Shown here in pieces: positions 25,286 through 33,004 of a stretch of DNA of 64,000 bases. The DNA comes from CALROG01 sp943369755. GTDB lineage: Bacteria > Pseudomonadota > Gammaproteobacteria > Burkholderiales > Burkholderiaceae_C. The notes beneath the pieces were generated by a model. The model saw only the letters and a list, made by a program, of their open reading frames with translations, searched no databases and had not been told where the DNA came from. How positions within the stretch are numbered: the first letter of the stretch is position 1; every line of letters starts with the position of its first letter. The stretch is from positions 98,102 through 162,101 of the forward strand of contig CALROG020000002.1 of NCBI GenBank assembly GCA_943369755.1, given 5' to 3'. The position numbers and the translations under genes were made by a program.

Positions 25286-25600
25286 ATGAAGCATGCACTG
25301 CCCCTGATTGCCATCGCCGCCCTCGTCGGCTGCGCCTCCAACGCCCCCCCGCAAGGCCCATCGCAATGGGGCTACCAGCAGGGGCAGGCAGCGCCCACCG
25401 TCATCTCTGAAGTTGAAGCCGAGACCCTGACCGGCCAGTACCGGGAGTTGAAGCTCAAACGCGAAGAAATCGCCAGCGCCATGGCCGCTGCCCGCGACCC
25501 CAACGTGCGCGCCAACTACGCCCGGATCATTGACGACCTGTCACGCAACATGGCCCCGCTGGAGTACCGGCTGCGTTCAGCAGGCCGCCCGATCCCCTGA
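25286..25600 (+). CDS. Small lipoprotein
   Basis: 104 residues. The lipobox LVGC follows a 12-residue hydrophobic stretch (lipidated Cys at residue 16), then a helical, charged mature part (TGQYRELKLKREEIASAMAA and so on). I do not recognise the function. It is the last core gene before the island. The sequence directly after it carries a hairpin with six Ts on the minus strand and then the presumed attachment remnant. Confidence 0.75.
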   Translation: MKHALPLIAIAALVGCASNAPPQGPSQWGYQQGQAAPTVISEVEAETLTGQYRELKLKREEIASAMAAARDPNVRANYARIIDDLSRNMAPLEYRLRSAGRPIP

Positions 25601-25603
25601 AAG

Positions 25604-25630
25604 CAAAAAACCCCGCGCGAGGTGGGGTTT
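25604..25630 (-). terminator. Intrinsic terminator, read on the minus strand
   Basis: AAACCCC / GGGGTTT stem with a 9-nt loop. Read leftwards it ends in TTTTTTG, so it works best for minus-strand transcripts such as the tRNA-Ser gene before the island was inserted. It also lies just after the plus-strand lipoprotein. Confidence 0.65.
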
Positions 25631-25633
25631 GTG

Positions 25634-25648
25634 CTTGGCGGGAGGGTG
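25634..25648. repeat. Candidate left attachment remnant of the island
   Basis: CTTGGCGGGAGGGTG matches the DNA around the 3' end of tRNA-Ser (CTTGGCGGAGAGGGTG at 37470-37485) except for one missing A. Position and orientation fit attL against attR for an ~11.8-kb element. The match stops after 15 nt, so this is suggestive only. Confidence 0.5.
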
Positions 25649-25982
25649 TCTTCCAGAAGATCGGCTGCAGCCCGCATGAATGCTAGGCTTTTCGAATCTT
25701 CAAAATCGAAGTACCCCCAAAAATACCCCCGTTAGGTTCTCAGTAGTCACTAGCCCGCCAAAGCATGCGAGACGTTACCGTCGCTTAGTGAACGAAAAAG
25801 AAATAAATTGCGATGTTGCGCCAATACCGCAGAAGACTAGACGTCTCCGCCCGCTTTGGGTGTGACCACACAGCTGCCGCATCGTTGGGCACCGTCTAGC
25901 TGATCGCCGACCCCCAAGGCTCCCCGTCCGTCATGACGGGTTCGCCGGGAATTTACGGAGCGCGGTCAACAAGTACCATCAA
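25649..25982. other. Non-coding left end of the island
   Basis: No credible gene. It holds a half copy of the dispersed repeat (25663-25682, GGCTGCAGCCCGCATGAATG), then a pair of TACCCCC sites (GTACCCCCAAAAATACCCCC, 25711-25730) matching those beside the integrase, which look like integrase arm sites. The remainder (25740-25982) shows no feature I can support. The sequence is clearly more A/T-rich than the chromosome to the left. Confidence 0.55.
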
Positions 25983-26180
25983 CTATTGCCTACCGCTTAC
26001 GAACTTGAATAGCCGACCAATGAACTCGTTAACGGTTTTGCCTACGTTGACCTCTTTGTTCGTCTGTTTGTGGCCTTCCAGCCGAGTAGGGGCAACGCCC
26101 CATACGCGGCGCATTTGGCTGTCGAGCTGCTGTAGCCGAACCCTCAGTGGCTCTGTCCGCGGATCTTGAGCCACGGTCAT
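25983..26180 (-). CDS. Small protein ending the five-gene membrane operon
   Basis: 65 residues, charged, with no membrane helix. The C-terminus GKTVNEFIGRLFKFVSGRQ is amphipathic. I recognise no family. The case for reality is its start: ATG overlaps the TGA of the preceding gene (ATGA), the same coupling used within this operon. It could be a soluble cap or regulator of the operon product, or simply a spurious tail. Confidence 0.5.
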   Translation of the reverse strand: MTVAQDPRTEPLRVRLQQLDSQMRRVWGVAPTRLEGHKQTNKEVNVGKTVNEFIGRLFKFVSGRQ

Positions 26181-26860
26181 TGCCTGCGGATGGACAGCCG
26201 GAAGCTACGCGCAGCATCGCGCGCCTCGACATATCTGGTCTTCTCATAAAACTCTAGCAAGTACAAACAGTCAGGACGTTTTTCCCGGAGTGAACTGAAT
26301 GCCCTACTGAACTCGTTGAGCGTCTGATATTTGACTGCGGCATACGTCCCGCCCACCAAAGCCAGCATCTGCTCAAATTCTGGTGTGGTGCGTATGAATT
26401 CGATATGAGTATCTGTCGCGACTACAGTCGCCACAGCGCGATCGATACGTTTCCCATCCTTTTGATCAAACAGGCAAGGCGGCTTCCCAAAACCTTCTTC
26501 CAGCTTGCGTAGCTTCTCCAGCCGGTTCTTCAACTTATCAACGCCACCCTCATTGCTAACCACCTCTGCCGCTGCCATTGCGCTTTCAATCTTTCCGCCT
26601 TTGTTGTAGTACTCACTAAAGCCCTTGAGCTCTTTCATCGGCGCCAATCGGGACAACTCGTCTGTCAGCTCGGTAAGACTCGATACGCCAGCGGCCTTTA
26701 GCGCGGCTCGCTCCTGCTCTAACTTCGCTTTACTCGCATCTGCAGCCACCGACTGAATCGCCTGGTAACCGACAAAGGCAACAAGGCCAAAAAAACAAAT
26801 CTGCACCAATAAGTCGACCAAAGTGAAAAGAAAGACATCGTCCGTCCCACGACGACTCAT
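26177..26860 (-). CDS. MotB/ZorB/TolR-like membrane protein with an Asp in its helix
   Basis: 227 residues. The N-terminus MSRRGTDDVFLFTLVDLL enters the single helix LVDLLVQICFFGLVAFVGYQ (residues ~14-33), with Asp16 placed like the ion-carrying Asp of MotB, TolR and ExbD. A helical/coiled-coil linker (~40-125) follows, then a compact C-terminal domain (~130-227) ending PDCLYLLEFYEKTRYVEARD. No OmpA-type peptidoglycan signature is visible, unlike canonical ZorB. It overlaps the ZorA-like gene by 4 nt (ATGA). I infer a proton- or sodium-driven stator pair with that protein; the family assignment is by pattern, not alignment. Confidence 0.7.
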   Translation of the reverse strand: MSRRGTDDVFLFTLVDLLVQICFFGLVAFVGYQAIQSVAADASKAKLEQERAALKAAGVSSLTELTDELSRLAPMKELKGFSEYYNKGGKIESAMAAAEVVSNEGGVDKLKNRLEKLRKLEEGFGKPPCLFDQKDGKRIDRAVATVVATDTHIEFIRTTPEFEQMLALVGGTYAAVKYQTLNEFSRAFSSLREKRPDCLYLLEFYEKTRYVEARDAARSFRLSIRRQ

Positions 26861-28503
26861 TTCTGCACCTTTTGTCGGGTTTTGTCGATGATGATCTGCG
26901 CAATATCGACCAGTTTTCCGGTAAGCATGTCTACCGCCTGTCCAGACGCCGCGACATCTCGTGCTAGGTCTTCGCTAGTTGTCCGAATACGGAGTTGAAC
27001 CGTTTCAGCTGACGCGGCTAGGACTCTATCGAGTTTTTGCACAGCCTCACCTACTGACGCCGCAGCTTGGCTTATCACCTGAAGATTGGTGGAGAGCTGA
27101 GCAACTATGAGTCCTGTATCCGGCACTGAACTCAAAGTCTTGGCTGTTTTACTCCCCTCTGCGGCTAGTCCTGCCCCGAGCGTGGCGAGCTCATCCATAT
27201 GGCGCGTCAAACTGGCGATTGATTTCGCAACCTCGGCAACCGCGCCAGTCGTATCGGTCGCGTTCTTCCTGATGTGGTTCAAGGAATCGCTCGCACCAGC
27301 CGTGCTCGCTGCCAATCGTGTGAAATGGTCAGCAACAGGCAAAATTGCTGATGCAACGTTTGCGATTGACGTATCAAGCGTCCGTGCTGAATCGGCCAAC
27401 TTAGCCATCGAGGCGATCGTCTCATGCAGACGAGATGCGTTTTGTTCAATTTCGTCGCCGGCTTGCACGAAGATGGTCATCTTCTCGCCGGCTCGCTGCG
27501 ATTGCGTGGCCACCGTCTTTAATGCTGCGGTTACATGGCCAAGATTCACTGTCAGATTCGATACCTCATCCGACATACCTGCCAAGCCCGCCATGCGACT
27601 TTCAAGTTCGACAGCCGTCGCCGACACGCTCGAAGACAGATGGGCAAGTGAGCCCTCTTTGCCACTGAGGCTGTCGATTCCTCCTCGAACCTCTGAGATT
27701 TCAGCTTTGAGCAGACCACTCCAATCTGCCAGTTCGCCGGTTGCATTGGCCGCTAACTCCATTCGGTCGTTAAATTTTTCCGTCGCAGGAACAATCCGAT
27801 TCAAGGCTTCCGTCAGTTTGAGCGTGGCCTCACCGAGTTGCACGTGTCGATGAAGTACGCTTTCATCGGCAACCAATTCTCGTAGGCTTTCTGCAATCCG
27901 ATGCGTGGACGCGGTAGCCGCCTGCATCTCCGAAGAAAATGCGTGTACCGTATCACGCATACTTTTCTCCGTCTGCACCCGCATGCGCTCTGTGGTTTGA
28001 ACTGTCCGCTCCATCAGTCCGCTTGCGAATGTTTCAAAGCGCGCAGCAGCCATTTCCATATTCGATACCAGCGCCTGTGAACGAATAACTGTTCTGTCAA
28101 CGGCTTCTTCAGCGTTCGCGCCATCAAACGCCGGCATGATCGAGAGCAAATGAATTCGAGCGGCAACCGCATAGCCAGTTGCAGCAAGCCCAAGCCCGAA
28201 CTGCAAAGTCACTTCTTTCCAGACATCAATGCCGGCCTGCGCACCGCTTGCAATAACAAATGCGCTTACGCCGAGAGCACCAATAGTCAACAGAAAGCCA
28301 AAATAGTAGACGCTATCGATCGCCGAAGAAAGTAACCCTTGCTTCGCCCGTCTGGCCAAGTACCAAACGTGGTAATAAACAAGCGGAAGCATTGCCGCCA
28401 CCATCGGAATCCAAAGCGTTTGAAGGCGCAGAACTGAAAGTGAAATCAGAAGGCCGAATGAAGTAGCCATGCACCAAAGAAGAACGCGCCCATAGCCCTG
28501 CAT
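26857..28503 (-). CDS. MotA/ZorA-like channel protein with a ~430-residue coiled-coil tail
   Basis: 548 residues. Four hydrophobic helices lie at ~5-24, 30-48, 68-88 (FLLTIGALGVSAFVIASG) and ~95-115 (LQFGLGLAATGYAVAARI). Helices 3 and 4 keep the G-x-LG and small-residue/Thr patterns of MotA/TolQ/ExbB pore helices. From ~120 to the end is a near-continuous Ala/Ser/Thr-rich coiled coil, resembling both chemoreceptor signalling domains and the cytoplasmic tail of ZorA. There is no recognisable methyl-accepting hairpin tip, so a chemoreceptor role is less likely. TAATG coupling to the upstream gene and ATGA to the MotB-like gene suggest one stoichiometric complex. Confidence 0.7.
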   Translation of the reverse strand: MQGYGRVLLWCMATSFGLLISLSVLRLQTLWIPMVAAMLPLVYYHVWYLARRAKQGLLSSAIDSVYYFGFLLTIGALGVSAFVIASGAQAGIDVWKEVTLQFGLGLAATGYAVAARIHLLSIMPAFDGANAEEAVDRTVIRSQALVSNMEMAAARFETFASGLMERTVQTTERMRVQTEKSMRDTVHAFSSEMQAATASTHRIAESLRELVADESVLHRHVQLGEATLKLTEALNRIVPATEKFNDRMELAANATGELADWSGLLKAEISEVRGGIDSLSGKEGSLAHLSSSVSATAVELESRMAGLAGMSDEVSNLTVNLGHVTAALKTVATQSQRAGEKMTIFVQAGDEIEQNASRLHETIASMAKLADSARTLDTSIANVASAILPVADHFTRLAASTAGASDSLNHIRKNATDTTGAVAEVAKSIASLTRHMDELATLGAGLAAEGSKTAKTLSSVPDTGLIVAQLSTNLQVISQAAASVGEAVQKLDRVLAASAETVQLRIRTTSEDLARDVAASGQAVDMLTGKLVDIAQIIIDKTRQKVQK

Positions 28504-29306
28504 TACTTCCCCCCGTACCCAGGCAGGTACTCCATCTTCAATCCAGACGTCTTACCGCTACTGTCACCAAAGAACCAATTCCAGAAGCCAGCCCGGCACT
28601 CCAACACTGTGCGCTGTATTTGTTCGGTCGGAATAACATTCAGATGAACGGTCACATTGCTGAATGCCGGCCGCTCTTGAGATCCGATCTTGCTCTCTCT
28701 GTAAAGTCGAATGGCTTCCTTGGAGTTGCTGCACTTGTATAAGGAAAACTTCGATGTGTTTTCCATCATGTCAGACACCACAATAAGTGTCGCGGTTTCG
28801 CTTCTCAGGTAGTCACTCAGCGAGAGGTCAACGAGAGCTTGGGCGATGGGAGATTCTTTTGACTCAGTATCCGGGATTTGCAGAGCAGATTTTAGTGGCT
28901 TCAAAAACCGCTCCGAGAATCGTTTTCGAACTTCTCTATCCAGATCCGTAACACCGTTGCCCTGCGACTTCGGGCGACATGCGGAGTAAAGCGGAACCAA
29001 GTCTTTCTTTGACGTCTTGGTAATCCCGAAGATACTCACCTTTTCATTGGTCTGGACCTGGTCATGTACGTACTTCAGGACCCGGCTCACCACCTCGGCC
29101 TGCGTTTGCGCGGCAACCGGATCGGTCTGGTCTATGACAATCGCCGTTTTACGTCTTACTTCACCGGCGCAATTGAACTCATCGGGCTTAGGCGCGCGGG
29201 AGATATGGACTTGATATCCAAATATAACGCCGAGCGCAATCAAGACGACCGCCCCGATGATCAAGCCCATGCGATCTTTGTGCGCCTTGCGCTCCCTACG
29301 GTTCAC
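28503..29306 (-). CDS. Membrane-anchored von Willebrand A-like protein
   Basis: 267 residues. A basic N-terminus (MNRRERKAHKDR), one helix (MGLIIGAVVLIALGVIFGYQ) and then a large domain, probably periplasmic. The first strand is KTAIVIDQTDPV, in the position of a MIDAS loop but DxTDP rather than DxSxS. A later strand, ATLIVVSDMMENTSKF, carries the second acidic position. Two or more Cys near the C-terminus (YKCSNSKE, LECRAGFW) could form a disulfide. The start is GTG, overlapping the upstream gene by 11 nt. I infer a metal-dependent adhesion or scaffold domain; true homologues were not searched. Confidence 0.65.
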   Translation of the reverse strand: MNRRERKAHKDRMGLIIGAVVLIALGVIFGYQVHISRAPKPDEFNCAGEVRRKTAIVIDQTDPVAAQTQAEVVSRVLKYVHDQVQTNEKVSIFGITKTSKKDLVPLYSACRPKSQGNGVTDLDREVRKRFSERFLKPLKSALQIPDTESKESPIAQALVDLSLSDYLRSETATLIVVSDMMENTSKFSLYKCSNSKEAIRLYRESKIGSQERPAFSNVTVHLNVIPTEQIQRTVLECRAGFWNWFFGDSSGKTSGLKMEYLPGYGGK

Positions 29307-30759
29307 GAACCGTTCCTTTCGCCCGTTCGGCGAGCGCCGTCAGGCGCTCAATCTCGGCTTGAGCTTCGAGCAGGATTGAAATTTTGTACTCATCGAACCG
29401 TTTCGTTAGCAGTTGCGTCCTATGGGCACGCATTTCTTCCAATTTCTGCGAGAGACTATTCTGGAAACGATCGCGCAACTCGGCCATTTTCATCTGCAAC
29501 TGCATCAGTTTCGACGCGGTTTCATCAGCAAATGTCACGGAGCAATGTTGATGCATCTCAGGCGTGAACTGAAAATACGCTGGCGGCTGCAGTGATCCTC
29601 TCACTTGCAGATTCGTTTGGCGGTAAATGCTCAATACTGCGCTGAAGTCCCGCTGCACGGCGGTGACGGCTGCAAGCATATCTGCTTTTGCCTTAACCAC
29701 GTCAGACATCCGCGTTCCAGCAAGGTTGGACAGCGCAGTAGGCTCCTGCATGGCACCCTGCACTTCCGCTTCAGATCGCTGAATTTGCGCGCCAAGCCGT
29801 TCGCGGAGGTCTTTATAGCGCTGCTCTTCATCTTCTTGCGCATCTAGCAATTCGCGGTGCAGACGCTCGTGCCCGGGGTAACGATCACTGAACCGATACC
29901 CATTGCTGAAAGCAAAGATACTCAGGATCACGCCCAGTGCGAATAGAACCGCACTCCAAAAATCTTTGAATACTTGAGCCTGCGTAAACAGGAGAAATGT
30001 GTTCCGCATCGCGTCCTGGAATGCATTCGACATTTCCTTGAAGCTGGAAGGGTCTTCGACCAACTGATACTCCGATCGAAATGCGGAAAAAATCGCATTG
30101 CCGTAGACAGAAATGACGATGAATGCGGCAATAGCGACCCAACCGAGTGCAACGACGTACTTGGGGCTGGCAAGGTTTTTAAAGCGAGCGAGAAAACCTA
30201 GTCCGAACGCTCCGCCAAGATTGATCAGTGAGACGATGAACGCGACAACAAATCCGCCGAGGAGCCCGTTCTGATTCTCGAAGAAAAATGTATTGGCTAT
30301 GGTTTCGCCAAAGCCACACAAAATCACAGCGGCGGAAGCATAGATCTTGCTGTCGGGATAGTGCGCGTCTAGTTTAATGTTGTGCTCGCTCCGAAACCCG
30401 TTCCATTGAACTTCTTTCCGAAGGCGAGTGACCACCGTTTGAATGCATTCGGCTTTTGCAGCGGCCAGCTCGACTTCAGCTTGGCCCCGGTATCCATCTC
30501 CACGAATCAAATCGGCGCTTCGACCGGAAAGCTCATCAGATTTTTGCTGAATTTCGATCGCTGCATTGAGCGACTCCCCCACTTTGGCATCACACGCACT
30601 TTGTCCTTCGCTTACCCAGCCTCGCGCTTGGTTCTCCAGCGTCGTCTCGTTGTTATCCGGTTGAGTCGCATCGCTGGGCGGTCGAAACAGCAAAGCTTCA
30701 TTGCGGCCCAGCACTGTGTATTCATCCCGCAGCTTGAGCAATTCGCCGTTGTACGACAT
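29296..30759 (-). CDS. Four-helix coiled-coil membrane protein, first gene of the operon
   Basis: 487 residues. The N-terminal ~130 residues are soluble and helical. Four hydrophobic helices follow between ~140 and ~305, including LLGGFVVAFIVSLINLGG, YVVALGWVAIAAFIVISVYG and WSAVLFALGVILSIFAFSNG. A C-terminal ~170-residue coiled coil ends near LLEAQAEIERLTALAERAKG. I recognise no family. ATG at 30759 is preferred over the GTG at 30810 because GGGAG lies seven bases before it. It opens the minus-strand operon, divergent from the thermonuclease homologue. Confidence 0.7.
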   Translation of the reverse strand: MSYNGELLKLRDEYTVLGRNEALLFRPPSDATQPDNNETTLENQARGWVSEGQSACDAKVGESLNAAIEIQQKSDELSGRSADLIRGDGYRGQAEVELAAAKAECIQTVVTRLRKEVQWNGFRSEHNIKLDAHYPDSKIYASAAVILCGFGETIANTFFFENQNGLLGGFVVAFIVSLINLGGAFGLGFLARFKNLASPKYVVALGWVAIAAFIVISVYGNAIFSAFRSEYQLVEDPSSFKEMSNAFQDAMRNTFLLFTQAQVFKDFWSAVLFALGVILSIFAFSNGYRFSDRYPGHERLHRELLDAQEDEEQRYKDLRERLGAQIQRSEAEVQGAMQEPTALSNLAGTRMSDVVKAKADMLAAVTAVQRDFSAVLSIYRQTNLQVRGSLQPPAYFQFTPEMHQHCSVTFADETASKLMQLQMKMAELRDRFQNSLSQKLEEMRAHRTQLLTKRFDEYKISILLEAQAEIERLTALAERAKGTVREP

Positions 30760-30766
30760 GCTGAGA

Positions 30767-30771
30767 CTCCC
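30767..30771 (-). promoter_or_regulatory. Shine-Dalgarno that fixes the operon's first start
   Basis: GGGAG, seven bases before ATG at 30759. The upstream GTG at 30810 has nothing comparable. Confidence 0.6.
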
Positions 30772-30897
30772 AAAAATCACATTGATTTGCTTTCGAAGAA
30801 AATGTAACACTGATGTACATTCACCGCCAGTGGTGCTACCCGATTAATCCGGGAAATCACTGGTTGCCACACGCTGTTGCTGCGGAGATTTGCGCAT

Positions 30898-31395
30898 ATG
30901 CATTCATTCGTCGGAGGTCTTCGCGCCACTATCGTCTTGGTTTGTGCGTTTTACTTGCACCCCGCCATCGCTGAGACGATTGGTCGGGTAGTGGGGGTAA
31001 GCGATGGCGATACGATCACTGTTCTTACCGCTGAGAAAAGCCAAATCAAAGTTCGCTTGGCCGGCATAGATGCCCCAGAGAAGGGTCAGGCGTTTGGCCA
31101 AAAATCCAAGGCTGCGCTATCCGACTGTGCCTATGGAAAGCACACAGTGCTCGTCGGAGCCAAATTGGACCGTTACGGCCGCCTAATAGCCAAGGTCAAA
31201 GTCGGAAATACAGACTGCAATCTTCGTCAATTGAGGCTTGGTCTTGCCTGGCACTACAAAAAATACCAGAGTGAGCAGGAGCCTACTGATCGCGCGCTGT
31301 ATGCCGACGAAGAGGTTCGCGCTCGTTCTGTCAAAGCGGGTCTTTGGGCAGAATCAGGCGCGGTGCCGCCTTGGGATTACAGAAAAAGGAAGTAG
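30898..31395 (+). CDS. Secreted thermonuclease (SNase-like)
   Basis: 165 residues. A signal peptide (TIVLVCAFYLHPAIA-ET) is followed by a staphylococcal-nuclease fold. Catalytic elements are visible: VVGVSDGDTITVL, VRLAGIDAPEKGQAFGQKSK and DRYGRLIAKV, with the Arg/Glu/Arg triad positions in RLAGIDAPE and RYGR. Such genes are frequent on mobile elements. ATG at 30898 gives the signal peptide; a TTG at 30877 would add seven residues. It diverges from the five-gene membrane operon with ~140 nt between the chosen starts. Whether the two act together is unknown. Confidence 0.88.
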   Translation: MHSFVGGLRATIVLVCAFYLHPAIAETIGRVVGVSDGDTITVLTAEKSQIKVRLAGIDAPEKGQAFGQKSKAALSDCAYGKHTVLVGAKLDRYGRLIAKVKVGNTDCNLRQLRLGLAWHYKKYQSEQEPTDRALYADEEVRARSVKAGLWAESGAVPPWDYRKRK

Positions 31396-31544
31396 CCGCT
31401 TCAATGTTTGAGGCCGCCACTCGGCAGCAACCCAGTTAGGTACTTTTAATTTTCTCGATGGTCTAGCGCTCATCGCACATTCGCCTGCCTCGGTGACGCC
31501 AATCGTGTGCCGACTGAATCCGATTGTGAAGGCGATCCCGGGGC

Positions 31545-31572
31545 AAACACAGTGACATAAGTCACTGTGTTT
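31545..31572. repeat. Perfect 12-bp inverted repeat between convergent island genes
   Basis: AAACACAGTGAC / GTCACTGTGTTT with an ATAA loop. It is followed by only four Ts on the plus strand and three on the minus, so it is at best a weak bidirectional terminator; otherwise it is an operator-like palindrome. The rest of the 31396-31688 gap has no gene. A lone GTACCCCC at ~31667 recalls the integrase arm sites. Confidence 0.55.
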
Positions 31573-31688
31573 TGGTGATTAGTAATGGAAGTAACATGGA
31601 TCTGGCAAGCTATTGATATGAAAATCACTGCATGTCGGCATTTGTACCCGCAGTCGTACCCCCGCTTTGCAGTCGATACCCATTCAAA

Positions 31689-32375
31689 TCACCGGCAATA
31701 GATCACTGTCCCATCGCTGCTGACATTTATCGTCTTGTCGCCAGCCGAAAACTGTTCGTATCCTGTTTCGCGCACCGTGCCGTGCTGTGCAAGCCGCTCA
31801 AGTCTTTCAGCCCTTGTCAATCGGGGTGCGCAGTGATCGAGGTACTTTGTCTCAGCCACGGGCGCTGGGCCGGGGGCGACTTGCACAACGGTGTCCAGCG
31901 TCCACTCAACGTCCAACCGCGCGAATCGTTTGTAGCTGTCAATGCTGATGAAGCCATCGAATTGATGGTTCAACCCCGTTTCCCTACCTTGAGCATCAAC
32001 AATTTTGCTCAGCTCAGATACCTTCAAACTCTTTTCGTAAAGCTTGAAGCCGTCTTGATCCAAGAACGAAAGCAGGAATCTCGCATCGGAATTTTTCTTA
32101 GAAAGCCGAGGATCTGAAAGATAGGCGGGGTAGCCATCAAAACGCACCGACATTAACAGGCGACTGTCGATGACCTTCGTCCGTGCAGACAACTGCATTC
32201 CGAGATTAGATTTCAAATCGACTTGCCAGTCTTTGACGACCTCATACAGCTTGGCCTCGTCTTTTTCTCGAATGTCGACTACTTTCCAGATGGCAGCGCC
32301 AACAACGGTAAGCGCAATCGCAGCCACAAAAATTGCTACTGCGATTTTTATGGCCATCTTGAAAAAGTCTTTCAC
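31689..32375 (-). CDS. Membrane-anchored protein of unknown function
   Basis: About 228 residues. A single N-terminal helix (IKIAVAIFVAAIALTVVGAA, residues ~8-27) precedes a soluble, probably periplasmic domain, with a Cys near the C-terminus (YLDHCAPRL) and another at the very end (TVIYCR). The second-to-last segment, TINVSSDGTVIYCR, forms a beta hairpin. No family recognised. GTG at 32375 is chosen for a GGGGGG seven bases upstream. A TTG at 32402 is the alternative. It sits in the element's minus-strand gene series. Confidence 0.65.
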   Translation of the reverse strand: MKDFFKMAIKIAVAIFVAAIALTVVGAAIWKVVDIREKDEAKLYEVVKDWQVDLKSNLGMQLSARTKVIDSRLLMSVRFDGYPAYLSDPRLSKKNSDARFLLSFLDQDGFKLYEKSLKVSELSKIVDAQGRETGLNHQFDGFISIDSYKRFARLDVEWTLDTVVQVAPGPAPVAETKYLDHCAPRLTRAERLERLAQHGTVRETGYEQFSAGDKTINVSSDGTVIYCR

Positions 32376-32382
32376 GTCAATG

Positions 32383-32388
32383 CCCCCC
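32383..32388 (-). promoter_or_regulatory. Shine-Dalgarno-like G6 before the GTG start at 32375
   Basis: GGGGGG with a 7-base spacer decides the GTG start of the membrane-anchored protein. Confidence 0.5.
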
Positions 32389-32402
32389 AAATAGTCTGGC
32401 AA

Positions 32403-33002
32403 TCATCCTAGCGCGTCCATTCCAGTAAGCAAAGCTACAAATACAGCAAGAGCCTCCTCCCGCCGCGCTTCGCAGTCCATCAGGCCGCTCCACAACCGCG
32501 CATAGGTGCGCTGCCTCATGCCCTTGGGTCGCTGCCAGTTCGGGGCCAGCCGGTTTTCGATCTTGTGCTGCCTGCGCCATAGCCTGTCCAGGGCGTCATC
32601 CGACTGGGAGCTATAGGCCACCCGCTTGCACTGCCTGCACGCGAACCGGCCGCCGCGCAGGTAGAGCATGGCCACCCGCCGCGCGCAGCATGGGCATTTG
32701 AACCACGGCCGCGCCCCACCAAAGGCGCAGGGGGTGTTAACAATTGTTAACCTTTCGGCAACGTCGCGCCGCACGTCGCCCACCGTCGCGGTGTAGTTCA
32801 GCGTCAGGGCGTCAGACCCATGCACGCGCACGCCGATGGACCCCGCAGGCTCCCCACCCCTTTGCCAGCTCCAGGAAAACGCGCACGCGCCGCGCAGGTA
32901 GCCCCGCCGCGCCCATTCGCGCACGTCAACCCGGCACAGGTGTTCGGCCTTGACCTTGTAGGCAGGTCGGCCAGCGCCGCATCTCATGCCGCCTTTGCCC
33001 AT
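32403..33002 (-). CDS. Zinc-ribbon protein of mobile elements
   Basis: 199 residues. It begins MGKGGMRCGAGRPAYKVKAE. A four-Cys zinc ribbon lies around residues 110-135: FKCPCCARRVAMLYL followed by RFACRQCKRVAY. The rest is basic and helical. I recognise it only as a conserved hypothetical seen in prophages and islands. A nucleic-acid role is plausible but not shown. The coding sequence contains a perfect 16-bp palindrome (32736-32751). Confidence 0.7.
   Translation of the reverse strand: MGKGGMRCGAGRPAYKVKAEHLCRVDVREWARRGYLRGACAFSWSWQRGGEPAGSIGVRVHGSDALTLNYTATVGDVRRDVAERLTIVNTPCAFGGARPWFKCPCCARRVAMLYLRGGRFACRQCKRVAYSSQSDDALDRLWRRQHKIENRLAPNWQRPKGMRQRTYARLWSGLMDCEARREEALAVFVALLTGMDALG
32736..32751. 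repeat. Perfect palindrome GTTAACAATTGTTAAC inside a coding region
   Basis: 16 bp, entirely self-complementary and A/T-rich within a G/C-rich gene. It is translated as part of TIVNT, so it may be a coincidence of codon choice or an operator. Confidence 0.5.
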
Positions 33003-33004
33003 GA

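Noticed and set aside
27107..27853. Plus-strand frame opposite the ZorA-like gene
   Set aside because: The minus-strand product has membrane helices and a continuous coiled coil and is coupled to neighbours; the plus frame has no support.
26857..28503. Methyl-accepting chemotaxis protein as the identity of the long coiled-coil protein
   Set aside because: It has four clustered N-terminal helices, no periplasmic sensor, no hairpin-tip signature and a MotB-like partner, which fit a stator-type protein better. Not excluded by alignment.
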